From positions 248,001 to 312,000 of the forward strand of contig NZ_FUZA01000004.1 of NCBI RefSeq assembly GCF_900167945.1: DNA of 64,000 bases, read 5' to 3'. The notes under the pieces are model-generated. The model ran no database searches, was not told where the DNA came from, and was given only the letters and a program-made list of their open reading frames with translations. Made by a program: the position numbers and the translations under genes. Position 1 is the first letter of the stretch. Each line of letters starts with the position of its first letter. The stretch is from Dyadobacter psychrophilus. Its GTDB lineage: Bacteria; Bacteroidota; Bacteroidia; Cytophagales; Spirosomataceae. Positions 52,787-61,784 of the stretch are shown here, one piece after another.

Positions 52787-53595
52787 CTCAATCATTAGCA
52801 TATATTCATCCTGGCGCTAAGATCGCTCAGAATGTGGAAATTGAACCATTCGCAATGATACATTCCGATGTTGAAATTGGTGAAGGCTCATGGATCGGAT
52901 CACACGCTGTTATTAATTCAGGCGCGAGAATAGGGAAGAACTGCCGGATTTTCCCGGGAGCAGTAATCGCTTCAACGCCCCAAGATCTTAAATATAACAA
53001 CGAATACACATTTACTATAATCGGTGATAACACCACCATCCGCGAGTACGCGACAATCAGCCGCGGAACAGAGGAGCATTGGAAAACGGTGGTGGGTTCC
53101 GACTGCCTGATTATGGCTTATGCGCACGTGGCGCATGATTGCCGCGTGGGGAACAGCTGTATCATTGGCAATAATGTGCAAATGGCAGGTCACGTACATG
53201 TAGGTGACTGGGCGATTGTGAGTGCGTTAAGTGCTGTACATCAATTCGTTAAAATCGGATCGCACGCTTTCGTTTCGGGAGCAACACTGGTTCGCAAGGA
53301 TGTGCCGCCGTTTACAAAAGCTGCCCGTGAGCCAATTTCCTATGCAGGGATTAATTCAGTCGGATTGAGAAGGCGTGGTTACAGCAATGAGAAGATCAAC
53401 GAAATCCAGAATATTTACCGCTACATTTACATGAGAGGCCTAAATAACGCTGAGGCTTTGCAGAAAATAGAACTTGAATTACCGCCATCCAACGAGCGCG
53501 ATGTGGTCATTAACTTTATCCGTAATTCGGAAAGAGGGATCATGAAAAGTCCTTTCCAGACAAACGGAACAACGGAGACAGAAGCACAGCCATAA
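52783..53595 (+). CDS. lpxA: LpxA, UDP-N-acetylglucosamine acyltransferase
   Basis: LpxA carries out the first step of lipid A synthesis, 3-O-acylation of UDP-GlcNAc. The 270-residue protein has the beta-helix repeats (IHPGAKIAQNVEIEPFAMI and so on), the catalytic His in LIMAYAHVAHDC (about residues 108-119), and the helical tail NAEALQKIELELPPS. It follows lpxC/fabZ with a 4-nt overlap, so coupled translation is expected. The order of the operon is that of other Bacteroidota. Confidence 0.96.
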   Translation: MTQSLAYIHPGAKIAQNVEIEPFAMIHSDVEIGEGSWIGSHAVINSGARIGKNCRIFPGAVIASTPQDLKYNNEYTFTIIGDNTTIREYATISRGTEEHWKTVVGSDCLIMAYAHVAHDCRVGNSCIIGNNVQMAGHVHVGDWAIVSALSAVHQFVKIGSHAFVSGATLVRKDVPPFTKAAREPISYAGINSVGLRRRGYSNEKINEIQNIYRYIYMRGLNNAEALQKIELELPPSNERDVVINFIRNSERGIMKSPFQTNGTTETEAQP

Positions 53596-53628
53596 GGTGT
53601 ACTTAGCAAGATTTTCCTTATAAAATGC

Positions 53629-53658
53629 AAAAAGCCCGGGATTTTCCGGGCTTTTTTT
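53629..53658 (+). terminator. Intrinsic terminator after lpxA
   Basis: Stem AGCCCGG/CCGGGCT (53633-53639 and 53646-53652) with A run before and seven T after. It ends the lipid A operon. Confidence 0.9.
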
Positions 53659-53743
53659 ACGCTTTTATCTTACCGTTAACTCATAATTTCTCCTTTCAAT
53701 AATTGAAACCCACCGTTAATTCAATGGGCAGTGCCGACGTAGT

Positions 53744-53772
53744 TTTGCCCATATTTGTTTGCGCTAATATTG
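53744..53772 (+). promoter_or_regulatory. Putative promoter of the lipoprotein gene at 53808
   Basis: TTTG (53744-53747), 17-nt spacer, TAATATTG (53765-53772), 7 of 8 matches to the -7 consensus. The predicted start (about 53779) lies 29 nt before the ATG at 53808, and so argues against the longer frame from 53703. Confidence 0.45.
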
Positions 53773-53807
53773 TGATTGAACAAAATAAGAAAAAACAATT
53801 TTCAATC

Positions 53808-54581
53808 ATGAAACGAATCACACTTCAATTTTCATCCCTGCTTGCAACGCTCTTTCTCTTCGCCTTTTCCTGTCAGGACCACGTTACACCGGACCCAAAG
53901 CCGGAGCCTGTCGCTGAGGATGCAAAAGTGACAACATTGCAAATCGATAATTCAGGACAGGCCATCAATGACTTGACCTTTAGAATGTCAATAGAAAAAC
54001 TGGGGACACGTTCTATCACCGAGTTCGGTGTTTTATTATCATTTGAGTCAGAAGGGAGTGATGAGTTTACAACGGTCCCAACATTAAACAATGCGTTTAC
54101 AAGTGCCTTGAAGTTTGATAAGGTTCCTTCACAAGGTGAGCATTCAATTCTCAAAAAGGCAGTCGGATTCGACGACTTCGATAAACTTTATTTTCGTGCT
54201 TACGCAAGACAGGCGAACGGAACAGTGGTTTATGGCGAGGTTTTTGATTTCAGGCCCGGCACAATTCCCGCATTTAATTCTTTGATTTTAACAAAGAACC
54301 AAAATGGTACCGTTACTGCAAAATTGGATGTTATGTCACTTGGAAATACACCAATTGCGGAATATGGTGTTGCTTACTCGTATAGAACAACTCCAAATGG
54401 TGTCGTCAATTCGGATCCTACAATCAATGATAAAAAAGCGTTTTATGTGGGAGCATTTTCCGTAAGTGCGCATTTTGTGAACCTTCCGATTGAAGGGGGA
54501 ATTTTTGATAAACTATATGCCCGACCATTCTTAAAATATCCAAGCGGAAAATACTATTATGGAAGCGTTCAAAATCTTTAA
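53808..54581 (+). CDS. Lipoprotein of unknown function with two fibronectin-like repeats
   Basis: A 257-residue lipoprotein; the signal ends AFSCQDH with the lipidated Cys near residue 22. Two related beta-domains follow, each with the pattern of an 'xxEFGVLLSFES' strand (about 70-80) and 'AEYGVAYSYRTTPNG' strand (about 184-198), and 'LYFRAYARQANGTVVYGEVFDF' matched by 'LYARPFLKYPSGKYYYGSV' (in pieces). This looks like a doubled beta-sandwich common in Bacteroidota surface lipoproteins. No function is known. The frame can be extended 35 residues upstream, but that part lacks a signal peptide. Confidence 0.7.
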   Translation: MKRITLQFSSLLATLFLFAFSCQDHVTPDPKPEPVAEDAKVTTLQIDNSGQAINDLTFRMSIEKLGTRSITEFGVLLSFESEGSDEFTTVPTLNNAFTSALKFDKVPSQGEHSILKKAVGFDDFDKLYFRAYARQANGTVVYGEVFDFRPGTIPAFNSLILTKNQNGTVTAKLDVMSLGNTPIAEYGVAYSYRTTPNGVVNSDPTINDKKAFYVGAFSVSAHFVNLPIEGGIFDKLYARPFLKYPSGKYYYGSVQNL

Positions 54582-54621
54582 TGCAAATGGCGGTAAGTTC
54601 TTAAAACTTTAAAGGTTTACT

Positions 54622-54652
54622 AAACGCCTTGAAGCAATCCTTCAAGGCGTTT
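54622..54652. terminator. Bidirectional intrinsic terminator
   Basis: Perfect 13-bp stem AAACGCCTTGAAG/CTTCAAGGCGTTT (54622-54634 and 54640-54652) around a 5-nt loop, between two convergent genes. Confidence 0.88.
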
Positions 54653-54655
54653 TGA

Positions 54656-55453
54656 TTATTCAATAACTTCCAATTCATCCCCCTCCCGAACAACCCCAAA
54701 GTTACTAGCCACCATATTCTGCCCGAACAAAACCTTATTATTAACCCGCCGGTAACTGGCGAGCGTTTTCAGGGGTTCCGGGGCTTTTTGACCCGTGGTA
54801 GGATCAACAGTGGTAAGCACACAGCGGGCGCAGGGTTTGACGATTTCAAAATCCAGTTCGCCGATTCTGATTCGCTTCCATTCATCTTCCTCAAAGGGCA
54901 TTGTGTCGCTGATCACGAAATTGGGACGGAAACGAACCATGGAAATGGGCTCTTCCAGGCGGGAATTCAGTTCGTCCAGGGACGCCTGAGAGATTACCAG
55001 AAAAGGATATCCATCCGCAAAACTCACGATCTCCCCATTCTTGGCATATTTTGGATCCGCTTTTCGCTCGGTGGATTCCGGCATCATCACCAGTCTTACA
55101 TTTTTTTCCAGTTGTGCCGAAAGCCATGCATCCGCCTCATTCATAACGGTTACCGCTTCCGCAAGGTCGTCCCAGATCTTTACAGACAACTTTTGAGCAG
55201 AAACTGGCTCATATGGCACCTTAATGCTGTTCTCAGGGTTGTTTCGCTCATATATTTTCAGGCCATTCTGTTCCAGTGCAACATCGATCAATGCCATTTG
55301 CTGGAAAACGCGTTGTGTAATGAAGGTGTTTTCTTCATCAATGATCAGCCAGCGACGGTCATATTGCAGGCCCCTTTCTTCGGTTTTTGCCTCTTTTAAC
55401 CTGATCCCACCCAATGATTTGACGGGATAGATCCAAATTTCTGATAAGCGCAT
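54656..55453 (-). CDS. MOSC-domain protein, mARC/YcbX-like
   Basis: A 265-residue protein of the MOSC family with its N-terminal beta-barrel domain (IYPVKSLGGIRLKEA, then GLQYDRRWLIID, about residues 9-39). The MOSC core has MVRFRPNFVIS (about 172-182) and the segment KPCARCVLTTVDPTTG (206-221); by comparison with mARC and YcbX, C211 in this segment would coordinate the molybdenum. It lacks the C-terminal ferredoxin domain of E. coli YcbX. Such proteins reduce N-hydroxylated compounds with molybdenum cofactor. This is the only likely Moco enzyme in the window. Confidence 0.87.
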   Translation of the reverse strand: MRLSEIWIYPVKSLGGIRLKEAKTEERGLQYDRRWLIIDEENTFITQRVFQQMALIDVALEQNGLKIYERNNPENSIKVPYEPVSAQKLSVKIWDDLAEAVTVMNEADAWLSAQLEKNVRLVMMPESTERKADPKYAKNGEIVSFADGYPFLVISQASLDELNSRLEEPISMVRFRPNFVISDTMPFEEDEWKRIRIGELDFEIVKPCARCVLTTVDPTTGQKAPEPLKTLASYRRVNNKVLFGQNMVASNFGVVREGDELEVIE

Positions 55454-55487
55454 TCTTCTATATGTTTATTTCATGACTAATCGGTTT

Positions 55488-56486
55488 TCAAAATTCCATC
55501 CGGGCCATCGGACTGACAGTCTGGTCGGTGAAATCTTCGGCCTCAAACTTGTAATGTGCCGCCATAGCAATCATAGCCGCGTTATCTGTGCAATATTCAA
55601 ATGCTGGAATGTATACTTTCCAGCCAAGTTTTTCCCCTAATTCGAGCAGCGATTTCCTTAATCCTGAGTTAGCAGACACACCGCCAGCTATTGCTATTTC
55701 TCTAATCCCTGTTTCCCGCGACGCTTTTTTAAGTTTTTTCAAAAGAATGTCTACCAGCGTAAACTGAATGCTCGCGCAGATATCATTGATGTTTTCACTG
55801 ATAAAATCTGGATTTTCACGCACCTGTTTTTGTAAGAAATACATAAACGAAGTTTTGATCCCACTAAATGAAAAATCCAAACCGGGCATTTCGGGCAGGG
55901 GAAACGGATAAGCATTAGGATTTCCTAATGCGGCATATTTATCAATCAATGGTCCGCCAGGATAGGGCAGGTCAAGCAGTTTGGCCGTTTTATCGAATGC
56001 TTCACCCACTGCATCATCCTTTGTTTCACCAATAATCTCCATTTCCAGAGGTCCGGTGACCTTCACGATTTGCGTATGGCCGCCGCTGACAGTCAGGCAG
56101 AGGAACGGAAACGCAGGTTTCGGGTCATCTATAAAATGCGCAAGCACGTGCGCTTGCATGTGGTTAATTTCAATAAGCGGAATATGGAGCCCCAACGCCA
56201 TGGATTTGGCAAAAGAAGTCCCTACAAGTAAAGCGCCTAATAACCCCGGTCCTTTGGTGAAAGCAATGGCATCCAGGTCTTTTTTTGTTACTTTTGCATC
56301 ATTCAGTGCATTATTCACGACTGGCAGAATGTGTTGCTGGTGTGCCCGCGAAGCCAGTTCGGGAACAACACCGCCGTATTGTGTGTGAATCAGTTGCGTA
56401 GCAACAACATTGGAGCAGATTTTCCCGTTAGTGATTACGGCTGCGGAGGTTTCGTCACAAGACGATTCAATGGCGAGGATATTCAT
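55488..56486 (-). CDS. tsaD: TsaD, tRNA N6-adenosine threonylcarbamoyltransferase
   Basis: TsaD transfers the threonylcarbamoyl group from TC-AMP to A37 of tRNAs that read ANN codons. The 332-residue length is standard. The metal histidines are in EINHMQAHVLAHF (about residues 107-119), with ESSCDETSAAV at the N-terminus, SGGHTQIVKV (about 133-142), and AIAGGVSANSGLR (about 264-276), and the last metal Asp in EYCTDNAAMIA. The gene stands alone, divergent from the tamB homologue. Confidence 0.97.
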   Translation of the reverse strand: MNILAIESSCDETSAAVITNGKICSNVVATQLIHTQYGGVVPELASRAHQQHILPVVNNALNDAKVTKKDLDAIAFTKGPGLLGALLVGTSFAKSMALGLHIPLIEINHMQAHVLAHFIDDPKPAFPFLCLTVSGGHTQIVKVTGPLEMEIIGETKDDAVGEAFDKTAKLLDLPYPGGPLIDKYAALGNPNAYPFPLPEMPGLDFSFSGIKTSFMYFLQKQVRENPDFISENINDICASIQFTLVDILLKKLKKASRETGIREIAIAGGVSANSGLRKSLLELGEKLGWKVYIPAFEYCTDNAAMIAMAAHYKFEAEDFTDQTVSPMARMEF

Positions 56487-56505
56487 ATTTATTGAACTAT
56501 AGTCG

Positions 56506-56513
56506 CAAAATTA
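56506..56513 (-). promoter_or_regulatory. Putative -7 box of the tsaD promoter
   Basis: On the minus strand it reads TAATTTTG, an exact TAnnTTTG match, 20 nt before the tsaD start. No -33 box at the usual distance is seen. Confidence 0.35.
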
Positions 56514-56557
56514 AGCATTAACAATAAGATAAGCGGTATCCCGCCGCGAAGCTGTAT

Positions 56558-59500
56558 ATGTTAAAATTCCTGAAGGCGTTTGGTAATGGTCTGATCGTAG
56601 TTATCATCTTCGCGCTGCTGGCGTTGGGAATTATTACCATTGCGCTTCAACTTCCTTCCGTCCAGACTTGGGCAGTTCAGCGCGTTACCAGCGACATTTC
56701 CGGAAAACTGGGTTATCCTATCACCATTCAAAAAGTCAATATTAAGTGGTTTGACGTTGTTTCCCTGGAAGGAATTTCGGTGAAAGATACGAGCCAGAAG
56801 GATATGATCGATGTCGGCAGGATTGATGTCAACCTGGATCTGAACAACATCATTGAAAATTCAGCAAAGGAAATTTATCTTGACGAGGTCAATGTTTTCC
56901 AGCCCAATGTGCATCTGGTTGTGTTGCCTAAATCCGGCTCATTGAACATCGATGGCTTTATTGAACGCATCAATGAGCTCACTGCCCCGGCTGTCCCGCG
57001 ACCTAAAAATGCCCCTGAAAACAATACGCCCTTTATCATTGGCAAATCAAAAGTCATAGACGGGACATTCCGATATGATGACCCGCGACAGCCTCGGGAT
57101 AAAGGTGCGAGAACTTTTGACTACTCCCATTTTGAACTGAATAAGTTGAATGGTGACCTGCGGAATTTCCTGGTTCAGGGAGATACAATTTCTTTTCTGG
57201 CCAGAAACCTGGCAACGGTGGATAAACAGACCGGCCTGACGATGCACGATCTCGAAACGCGCTTTTTGTTTTGTCAAAAAAAGATGGAATTGAAGGAGCT
57301 GGATGCGCATATAGGCAATTCCCATTTGAAAGACGAAGTCATTTTCTACTATAACAGATCGGGCGAGCTGGGTGATTTTAATCATAAGGTCCGGATGAAG
57401 GGACATTTGGTTGGCAGCCGCGTTGATTCTAAAGATCTGGGCCTTTTTTCAAGCTATGTTGACAAACTGAGCGAAACCTGGCGCATATCCGGAGACTTCA
57501 ACGGCAAGGTGGACGATTTCATGGTGTCCGACATGGACCTGCATTTCGGGAGAGGTAGCCGTTTGGTAGGTAACGTTGGCTTTCAGGGACTTCCGACAAT
57601 TGAAGGTGTAAAAATGGACATTCAGCTGTCACTTTCCAAAGTGGAGCCAATAGACATTGTCCAGTATTATCCTGAATGGGATATGCACCCCGAACTTTCA
57701 AAATTTGGCCTTACTTTGCTTGATGGCACGTTTAAAGGGACGCTCGAAGACTTTGCGGTGAATGCGTCTGCGTCATCGGATATGGGCGAAGTGGCTGGCG
57801 ATCTTGTTTTTCACATCGCGGATGCGCAGTCAACCACTTATTCAGGCACGATCAAAACAGCCGCATTTAAGCTGGGTAAATTGCTGGATGACGAAGAAAC
57901 CTGGCAGGAACTGGACTTCGACGGGAAGGTTTTTGGAAAAGGGACAGAATTGAAATTCGCTTCCACGGATATGAACGCGACCGTCGGACGCGTTGGCTTT
58001 CAGCATTATAACTACAAAAACATACAGCTCAAAGGGAATATTCAGAACCAGTATTTCAATGGGCAGGTCATTGCGCGGGATAGCAACCTGGTTGCCAACA
58101 TTGAGGGGGAATTTGACCTTTCCAAGGCGCAGAATGCATTTGATGTGCAGGGAGTTGTGGAAAAAGCCAATCTGAAAGAACTGGGTTTTGTAAAAGAGGG
58201 CATTACATTGCGCACACAACTCAATATCAATCTGTCGGGCAACACATTCGATGCGCTCACGGGCGATGCGAAGCTGCTTAACACGTATTTGTTAATGGCC
58301 GAAAAAGACAGAAACCTTGTAATGGATACATTGGTTTTCTCGTCGCGTCAGATCGCGGAAAGACGTATTTTAAAACTGGAAAGTGAGTTCTTAACCGCCG
58401 AAATGGACGGCAATTTCCTCCCCACAGCCGCCTATAAAGACATTAGCAGCATTTTGGAAGAGTATAAACTTTACTTTTTTGAAAACGAAGCGAACAGGTC
58501 TGAATATTATGCCAAAAAGCCAGTTAAGCCATTGTTTAGCCGGTATCAGATCGATTATGCCGTTGAAACGAGGAACTTGTCACGTTTTCTTGCATTTTTA
58601 AGCCCAGACGTTTACGTTTCCAGGGGCGCGAAAGCCGAGGGGGTTTTCAAGATGGATAACACGGCTTTTCTAACGCTCGATGCGGTTGCGGATACGGTTC
58701 GATATGGAACAAACGAGTTTGTAAAAGCGGAAGTGGATGTTACGACTTCCAAGTTTGTAAACTCAGCAGAAGTGCTTGCTTCAATGCTTGTAACCTCGGA
58801 AAGGCAAAAAATTAGTGCCTTGGTCCCCACTGAGAAACTGGAAATTGAAGGAACCTGGGACGTTGACCACATTGATTTTAATGGTGCCCTTCATCAGGTG
58901 AGCAGCACGAATGATGCCAATCTTGCGGGCGAAATCCGGTTTCTTCCGGCTGGTTTGGACATTGTTTTCAAAAATTCAAAACTCAATTTGTTGGAGGAAA
59001 CATGGAATGTTCCTTCGGAAAGCTTTATTTCCATCGTTGGGAGGGATATTACGATGTCCAATCTGGGTTTGGTAAGCGGCAAGCAGCGCATTTTCGTAAA
59101 TGGCACGGCGTCGGAGGACCCTGATAAAAGTTTGATGCTGGATATCAAAAATTTTAAGCTGGCGAGTTTAAATCCTGTTTTAACGACACAGTTGGCTGGA
59201 ATAATGGACGGTTCTGCCAGGGTGAAAGACGTTTATAACAGTGTTGTGCTGGATGCAAATGTTAACATTGAAAGCCTGGGTTACGGTCAATATGAATTTG
59301 GTAACCTTTCCGGAACAGGCGAGTGGGACCAGGCCAGGAGCGAGCTGGAAATCGATGCGCAGCTTAATAAAAACGCGCGTAGGGTTTTCAATCTCACCGG
59401 CGTTTACCGCCCAAAATTGAATGCTAACACGCTGGATCTGAAAGCCATTTTCAACAACTTTGATTTCAAGGCATTGGAACCCTTTGCGACAGGCCTGGTT

Positions 59501-61147
59501 TCGGACATTAGCGGCACCGCAAAAGGAGTGGTAACGATTAAGGGCGTGGTTAATGCGCCGGTTTTGGATGGTTCTTTAATGGTTGATAAAGGCCGGATGA
59601 AATTCGATTATCTGCAATCGATCTTCACTTTTAGCGATAAAATCAATTTTACTGAAAGTGAGATCACATCAGATAACATGCTTATCACGGATGCAGACGG
59701 CAATACTGCCAATCTGAGAGGAGGGGTTTTTCACGATAGTTTCAAATATTTCTCGCTCGGTTTTAATGCAGATTTAAAGAATTTTAAAATACTCAATACA
59801 ACCGCGAAAGATAACACCACTTTCTACGGAACTGCTTATGTTACCGGGCCTGTTGCGGTGTTCGGGCCTATTGATAACCTCAACATTGAGGCGAACGTAA
59901 CCAGCAACAAAGGCACAAAAATCCACATTCCGCTCGATGGTGCAACGGAAGTGGCTACGCAAGATTACATCCAGTTTGTAAGCAAAATGCCTCCGCCCGA
60001 CAGTACTGCCGGCACCGGGGACTCCGCAGCAAGAAGCCAGGTTGTAGGCGGAATTAAAATGGATTTTAATTTCAACCTGACGCCCGACGCGACCTGCGAG
60101 ATTATTTTTGACAGACAAACCGGCGACATTATCCGCGGAAACGGCAGCGGCAGGCTCAACCTGAACATTGACACGAAAGGTGATTTTACAATGGCCGGCA
60201 CGTATGAAATTGAAAGAGGAGAATACAATTTCACACTGCAAAATGTCATCAATAAGAAATTTAACATTAAACCCGGAAGCCGGATTATATGGTCTGGCGA
60301 TCCTTATGGCGCGCAACTGGACGTAAAAGCGGGTTATACCCAAATGGTTTCCCTGGCCGGTGTGTTACCAAACACGAGTACAACGGAGACTGGCAATGAT
60401 GCACTTTCCCGCCGCTATCCTGTGGAAGTGACCATAGCGCTTTCTGAACAATTAATGTCACCGCAGATCCGATATGATCTTAAAGTGCTCGACAATCCTT
60501 CATTAAGCACTTATCGCGGGCAACTCGAAGCCTTTCAGAACAAATTGAAATCAGATGAACAGGAATTGAGCAGGCAAGTGAGTAGCTTATTGCTGGTAAA
60601 TCAGCTGCTTCCTGAGGCGAGTCTTGCAGCGGTGGGGAGCCAGAATTTCCTCGGCAGCAGCATTAGTGAGCTGGTTTCCAATCAGATCAGCCGCTGGGCT
60701 TCGGGGATAAATGAGAACCTGGAAGTGGGCGTTTCTGGACTTTCCTTGGATCAAAATGCACTCAATAACCTGCAATTGAGGTTTTCATATCGTTTCCTAA
60801 ATGATCGCTTCCGCGTAACAAGGGACGGACGTTTCACTTCGGGAACGCAAAGTGCCAGCGGCGCTTCCCAATACGATGCGGCTAGTTTATTGGGCGAATG
60901 GACTTTGGAATACTGGCTCAACCCCAGCGGCTCGGTGCGCGTGAAAGCTTACAACCGCAATGTGCTGAACTCGCTTGTGTTAAATTCCGTGACAACCGGT
61001 GGTGTGAGCATGCAGTTTACACACAGTTTCAACCGCATTTCGTTAATGCCAAAACCTTCGGTAAAAATCCCTTATGTACCCGCTGATACAACCAGGCAGG
61101 ACACAACGGCAAACAAAATGATCTCCAAGAAGGATCCTACCCGTTAG
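56558..61147 (+). CDS. TamB-like translocation/assembly module protein
   Basis: A 1529-residue protein with an N-terminal membrane anchor (FGNGLIVVIIFALLALGIITIAL, about residues 9-31) and a very long repeated beta-strand body, ending in a TamB (DUF490) domain (about 1080-1490). The recognisable parts are GYPITIQKVNIKWFDVVSLEGISVKD in pieces near the start, and the C-terminal GDFTMAGTYEIERGEYNFTLQNVINKKFNIKPGSRIIWSGDPYGAQLDV in pieces. TamB-like proteins form a lipid-conducting bridge across the periplasm and help insert outer-membrane proteins. No TamA gene is nearby. Length is within the Bacteroidota range. Confidence 0.88.
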   Translation: MLKFLKAFGNGLIVVIIFALLALGIITIALQLPSVQTWAVQRVTSDISGKLGYPITIQKVNIKWFDVVSLEGISVKDTSQKDMIDVGRIDVNLDLNNIIENSAKEIYLDEVNVFQPNVHLVVLPKSGSLNIDGFIERINELTAPAVPRPKNAPENNTPFIIGKSKVIDGTFRYDDPRQPRDKGARTFDYSHFELNKLNGDLRNFLVQGDTISFLARNLATVDKQTGLTMHDLETRFLFCQKKMELKELDAHIGNSHLKDEVIFYYNRSGELGDFNHKVRMKGHLVGSRVDSKDLGLFSSYVDKLSETWRISGDFNGKVDDFMVSDMDLHFGRGSRLVGNVGFQGLPTIEGVKMDIQLSLSKVEPIDIVQYYPEWDMHPELSKFGLTLLDGTFKGTLEDFAVNASASSDMGEVAGDLVFHIADAQSTTYSGTIKTAAFKLGKLLDDEETWQELDFDGKVFGKGTELKFASTDMNATVGRVGFQHYNYKNIQLKGNIQNQYFNGQVIARDSNLVANIEGEFDLSKAQNAFDVQGVVEKANLKELGFVKEGITLRTQLNINLSGNTFDALTGDAKLLNTYLLMAEKDRNLVMDTLVFSSRQIAERRILKLESEFLTAEMDGNFLPTAAYKDISSILEEYKLYFFENEANRSEYYAKKPVKPLFSRYQIDYAVETRNLSRFLAFLSPDVYVSRGAKAEGVFKMDNTAFLTLDAVADTVRYGTNEFVKAEVDVTTSKFVNSAEVLASMLVTSERQKISALVPTEKLEIEGTWDVDHIDFNGALHQVSSTNDANLAGEIRFLPAGLDIVFKNSKLNLLEETWNVPSESFISIVGRDITMSNLGLVSGKQRIFVNGTASEDPDKSLMLDIKNFKLASLNPVLTTQLAGIMDGSARVKDVYNSVVLDANVNIESLGYGQYEFGNLSGTGEWDQARSELEIDAQLNKNARRVFNLTGVYRPKLNANTLDLKAIFNNFDFKALEPFATGLVSDISGTAKGVVTIKGVVNAPVLDGSLMVDKGRMKFDYLQSIFTFSDKINFTESEITSDNMLITDADGNTANLRGGVFHDSFKYFSLGFNADLKNFKILNTTAKDNTTFYGTAYVTGPVAVFGPIDNLNIEANVTSNKGTKIHIPLDGATEVATQDYIQFVSKMPPPDSTAGTGDSAARSQVVGGIKMDFNFNLTPDATCEIIFDRQTGDIIRGNGSGRLNLNIDTKGDFTMAGTYEIERGEYNFTLQNVINKKFNIKPGSRIIWSGDPYGAQLDVKAGYTQMVSLAGVLPNTSTTETGNDALSRRYPVEVTIALSEQLMSPQIRYDLKVLDNPSLSTYRGQLEAFQNKLKSDEQELSRQVSSLLLVNQLLPEASLAAVGSQNFLGSSISELVSNQISRWASGINENLEVGVSGLSLDQNALNNLQLRFSYRFLNDRFRVTRDGRFTSGTQSASGASQYDAASLLGEWTLEYWLNPSGSVRVKAYNRNVLNSLVLNSVTTGGVSMQFTHSFNRISLMPKPSVKIPYVPADTTRQDTTANKMISKKDPTR

Positions 61148-61177
61148 TTTGATAAGCAAAGCCTGATCGCGTCAACA

Positions 61178-61570
61178 TTATTCGCCGCGATATCTCACAG
61201 CCAGCCCGCTGAGCATATAACCTTCACTTTTTACGCTGGTGTAATACTTGTATTTGACATTGATAATGGCATCAGCACCAATTTTTTGCGCCTTAATAAC
61301 CAGTCTGGCAGTTAGTAACTCCTTGGTTTTGGCATCATTACCGCGATACATCATGCGCTTATCCTGCGTCTGGCGAGCTGTAAGCGAATCTTCACTGGTT
61401 ATTTCCACGATCCCGATCTCCGAATAAGGCCTGTCCAGCGGCTGATTATCATAAAGCAATTCGATCGGATATTTTGTATTTGTTGAAATAGGGATGCCTG
61501 AGGCGCAGCCAGCCAGGATAATGATGGTGGATACGAAAAGCAGGCGGGTGAAATTTTTAAGCGGCGTCAT
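61178..61570 (-). CDS. Small lipoprotein of unknown function
   Basis: A 130-residue lipoprotein with lipobox LAGC (Cys22). The mature part begins PISTNTKYPIELLYDNQPLDRPYSEIG in pieces and ends with ADAIINVKYKYYTSVKSEGYML and GLAVRYRG, a pattern that recalls YbjQ-like pentamer-forming domains (the 'GADAIINVKY' strand) found in many Bacteroidota lipoproteins. Function is unknown. It converges on the tamB homologue 30 nt away. Confidence 0.72.
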   Translation of the reverse strand: MTPLKNFTRLLFVSTIIILAGCASGIPISTNTKYPIELLYDNQPLDRPYSEIGIVEITSEDSLTARQTQDKRMMYRGNDAKTKELLTARLVIKAQKIGADAIINVKYKYYTSVKSEGYMLSGLAVRYRGE

Positions 61571-61784
61571 TTATTCTGGTTAAATCATATATGTTAAAAC
61601 TGCTATTCTTCTACCAGAATTCCTACTGAGGTCGGAAAATATGTAATGCAGTTAAAACCTATACACCAAAACGTTGCCAATCTGTTGCACCGGATTTTAT
61701 TTCGCCATTTATCCCTAAGTCATTGCGAAATGCGATAATCTAAGTTATTTTCATGCATTGTAAATCTCACATAATCTTCTGGAT

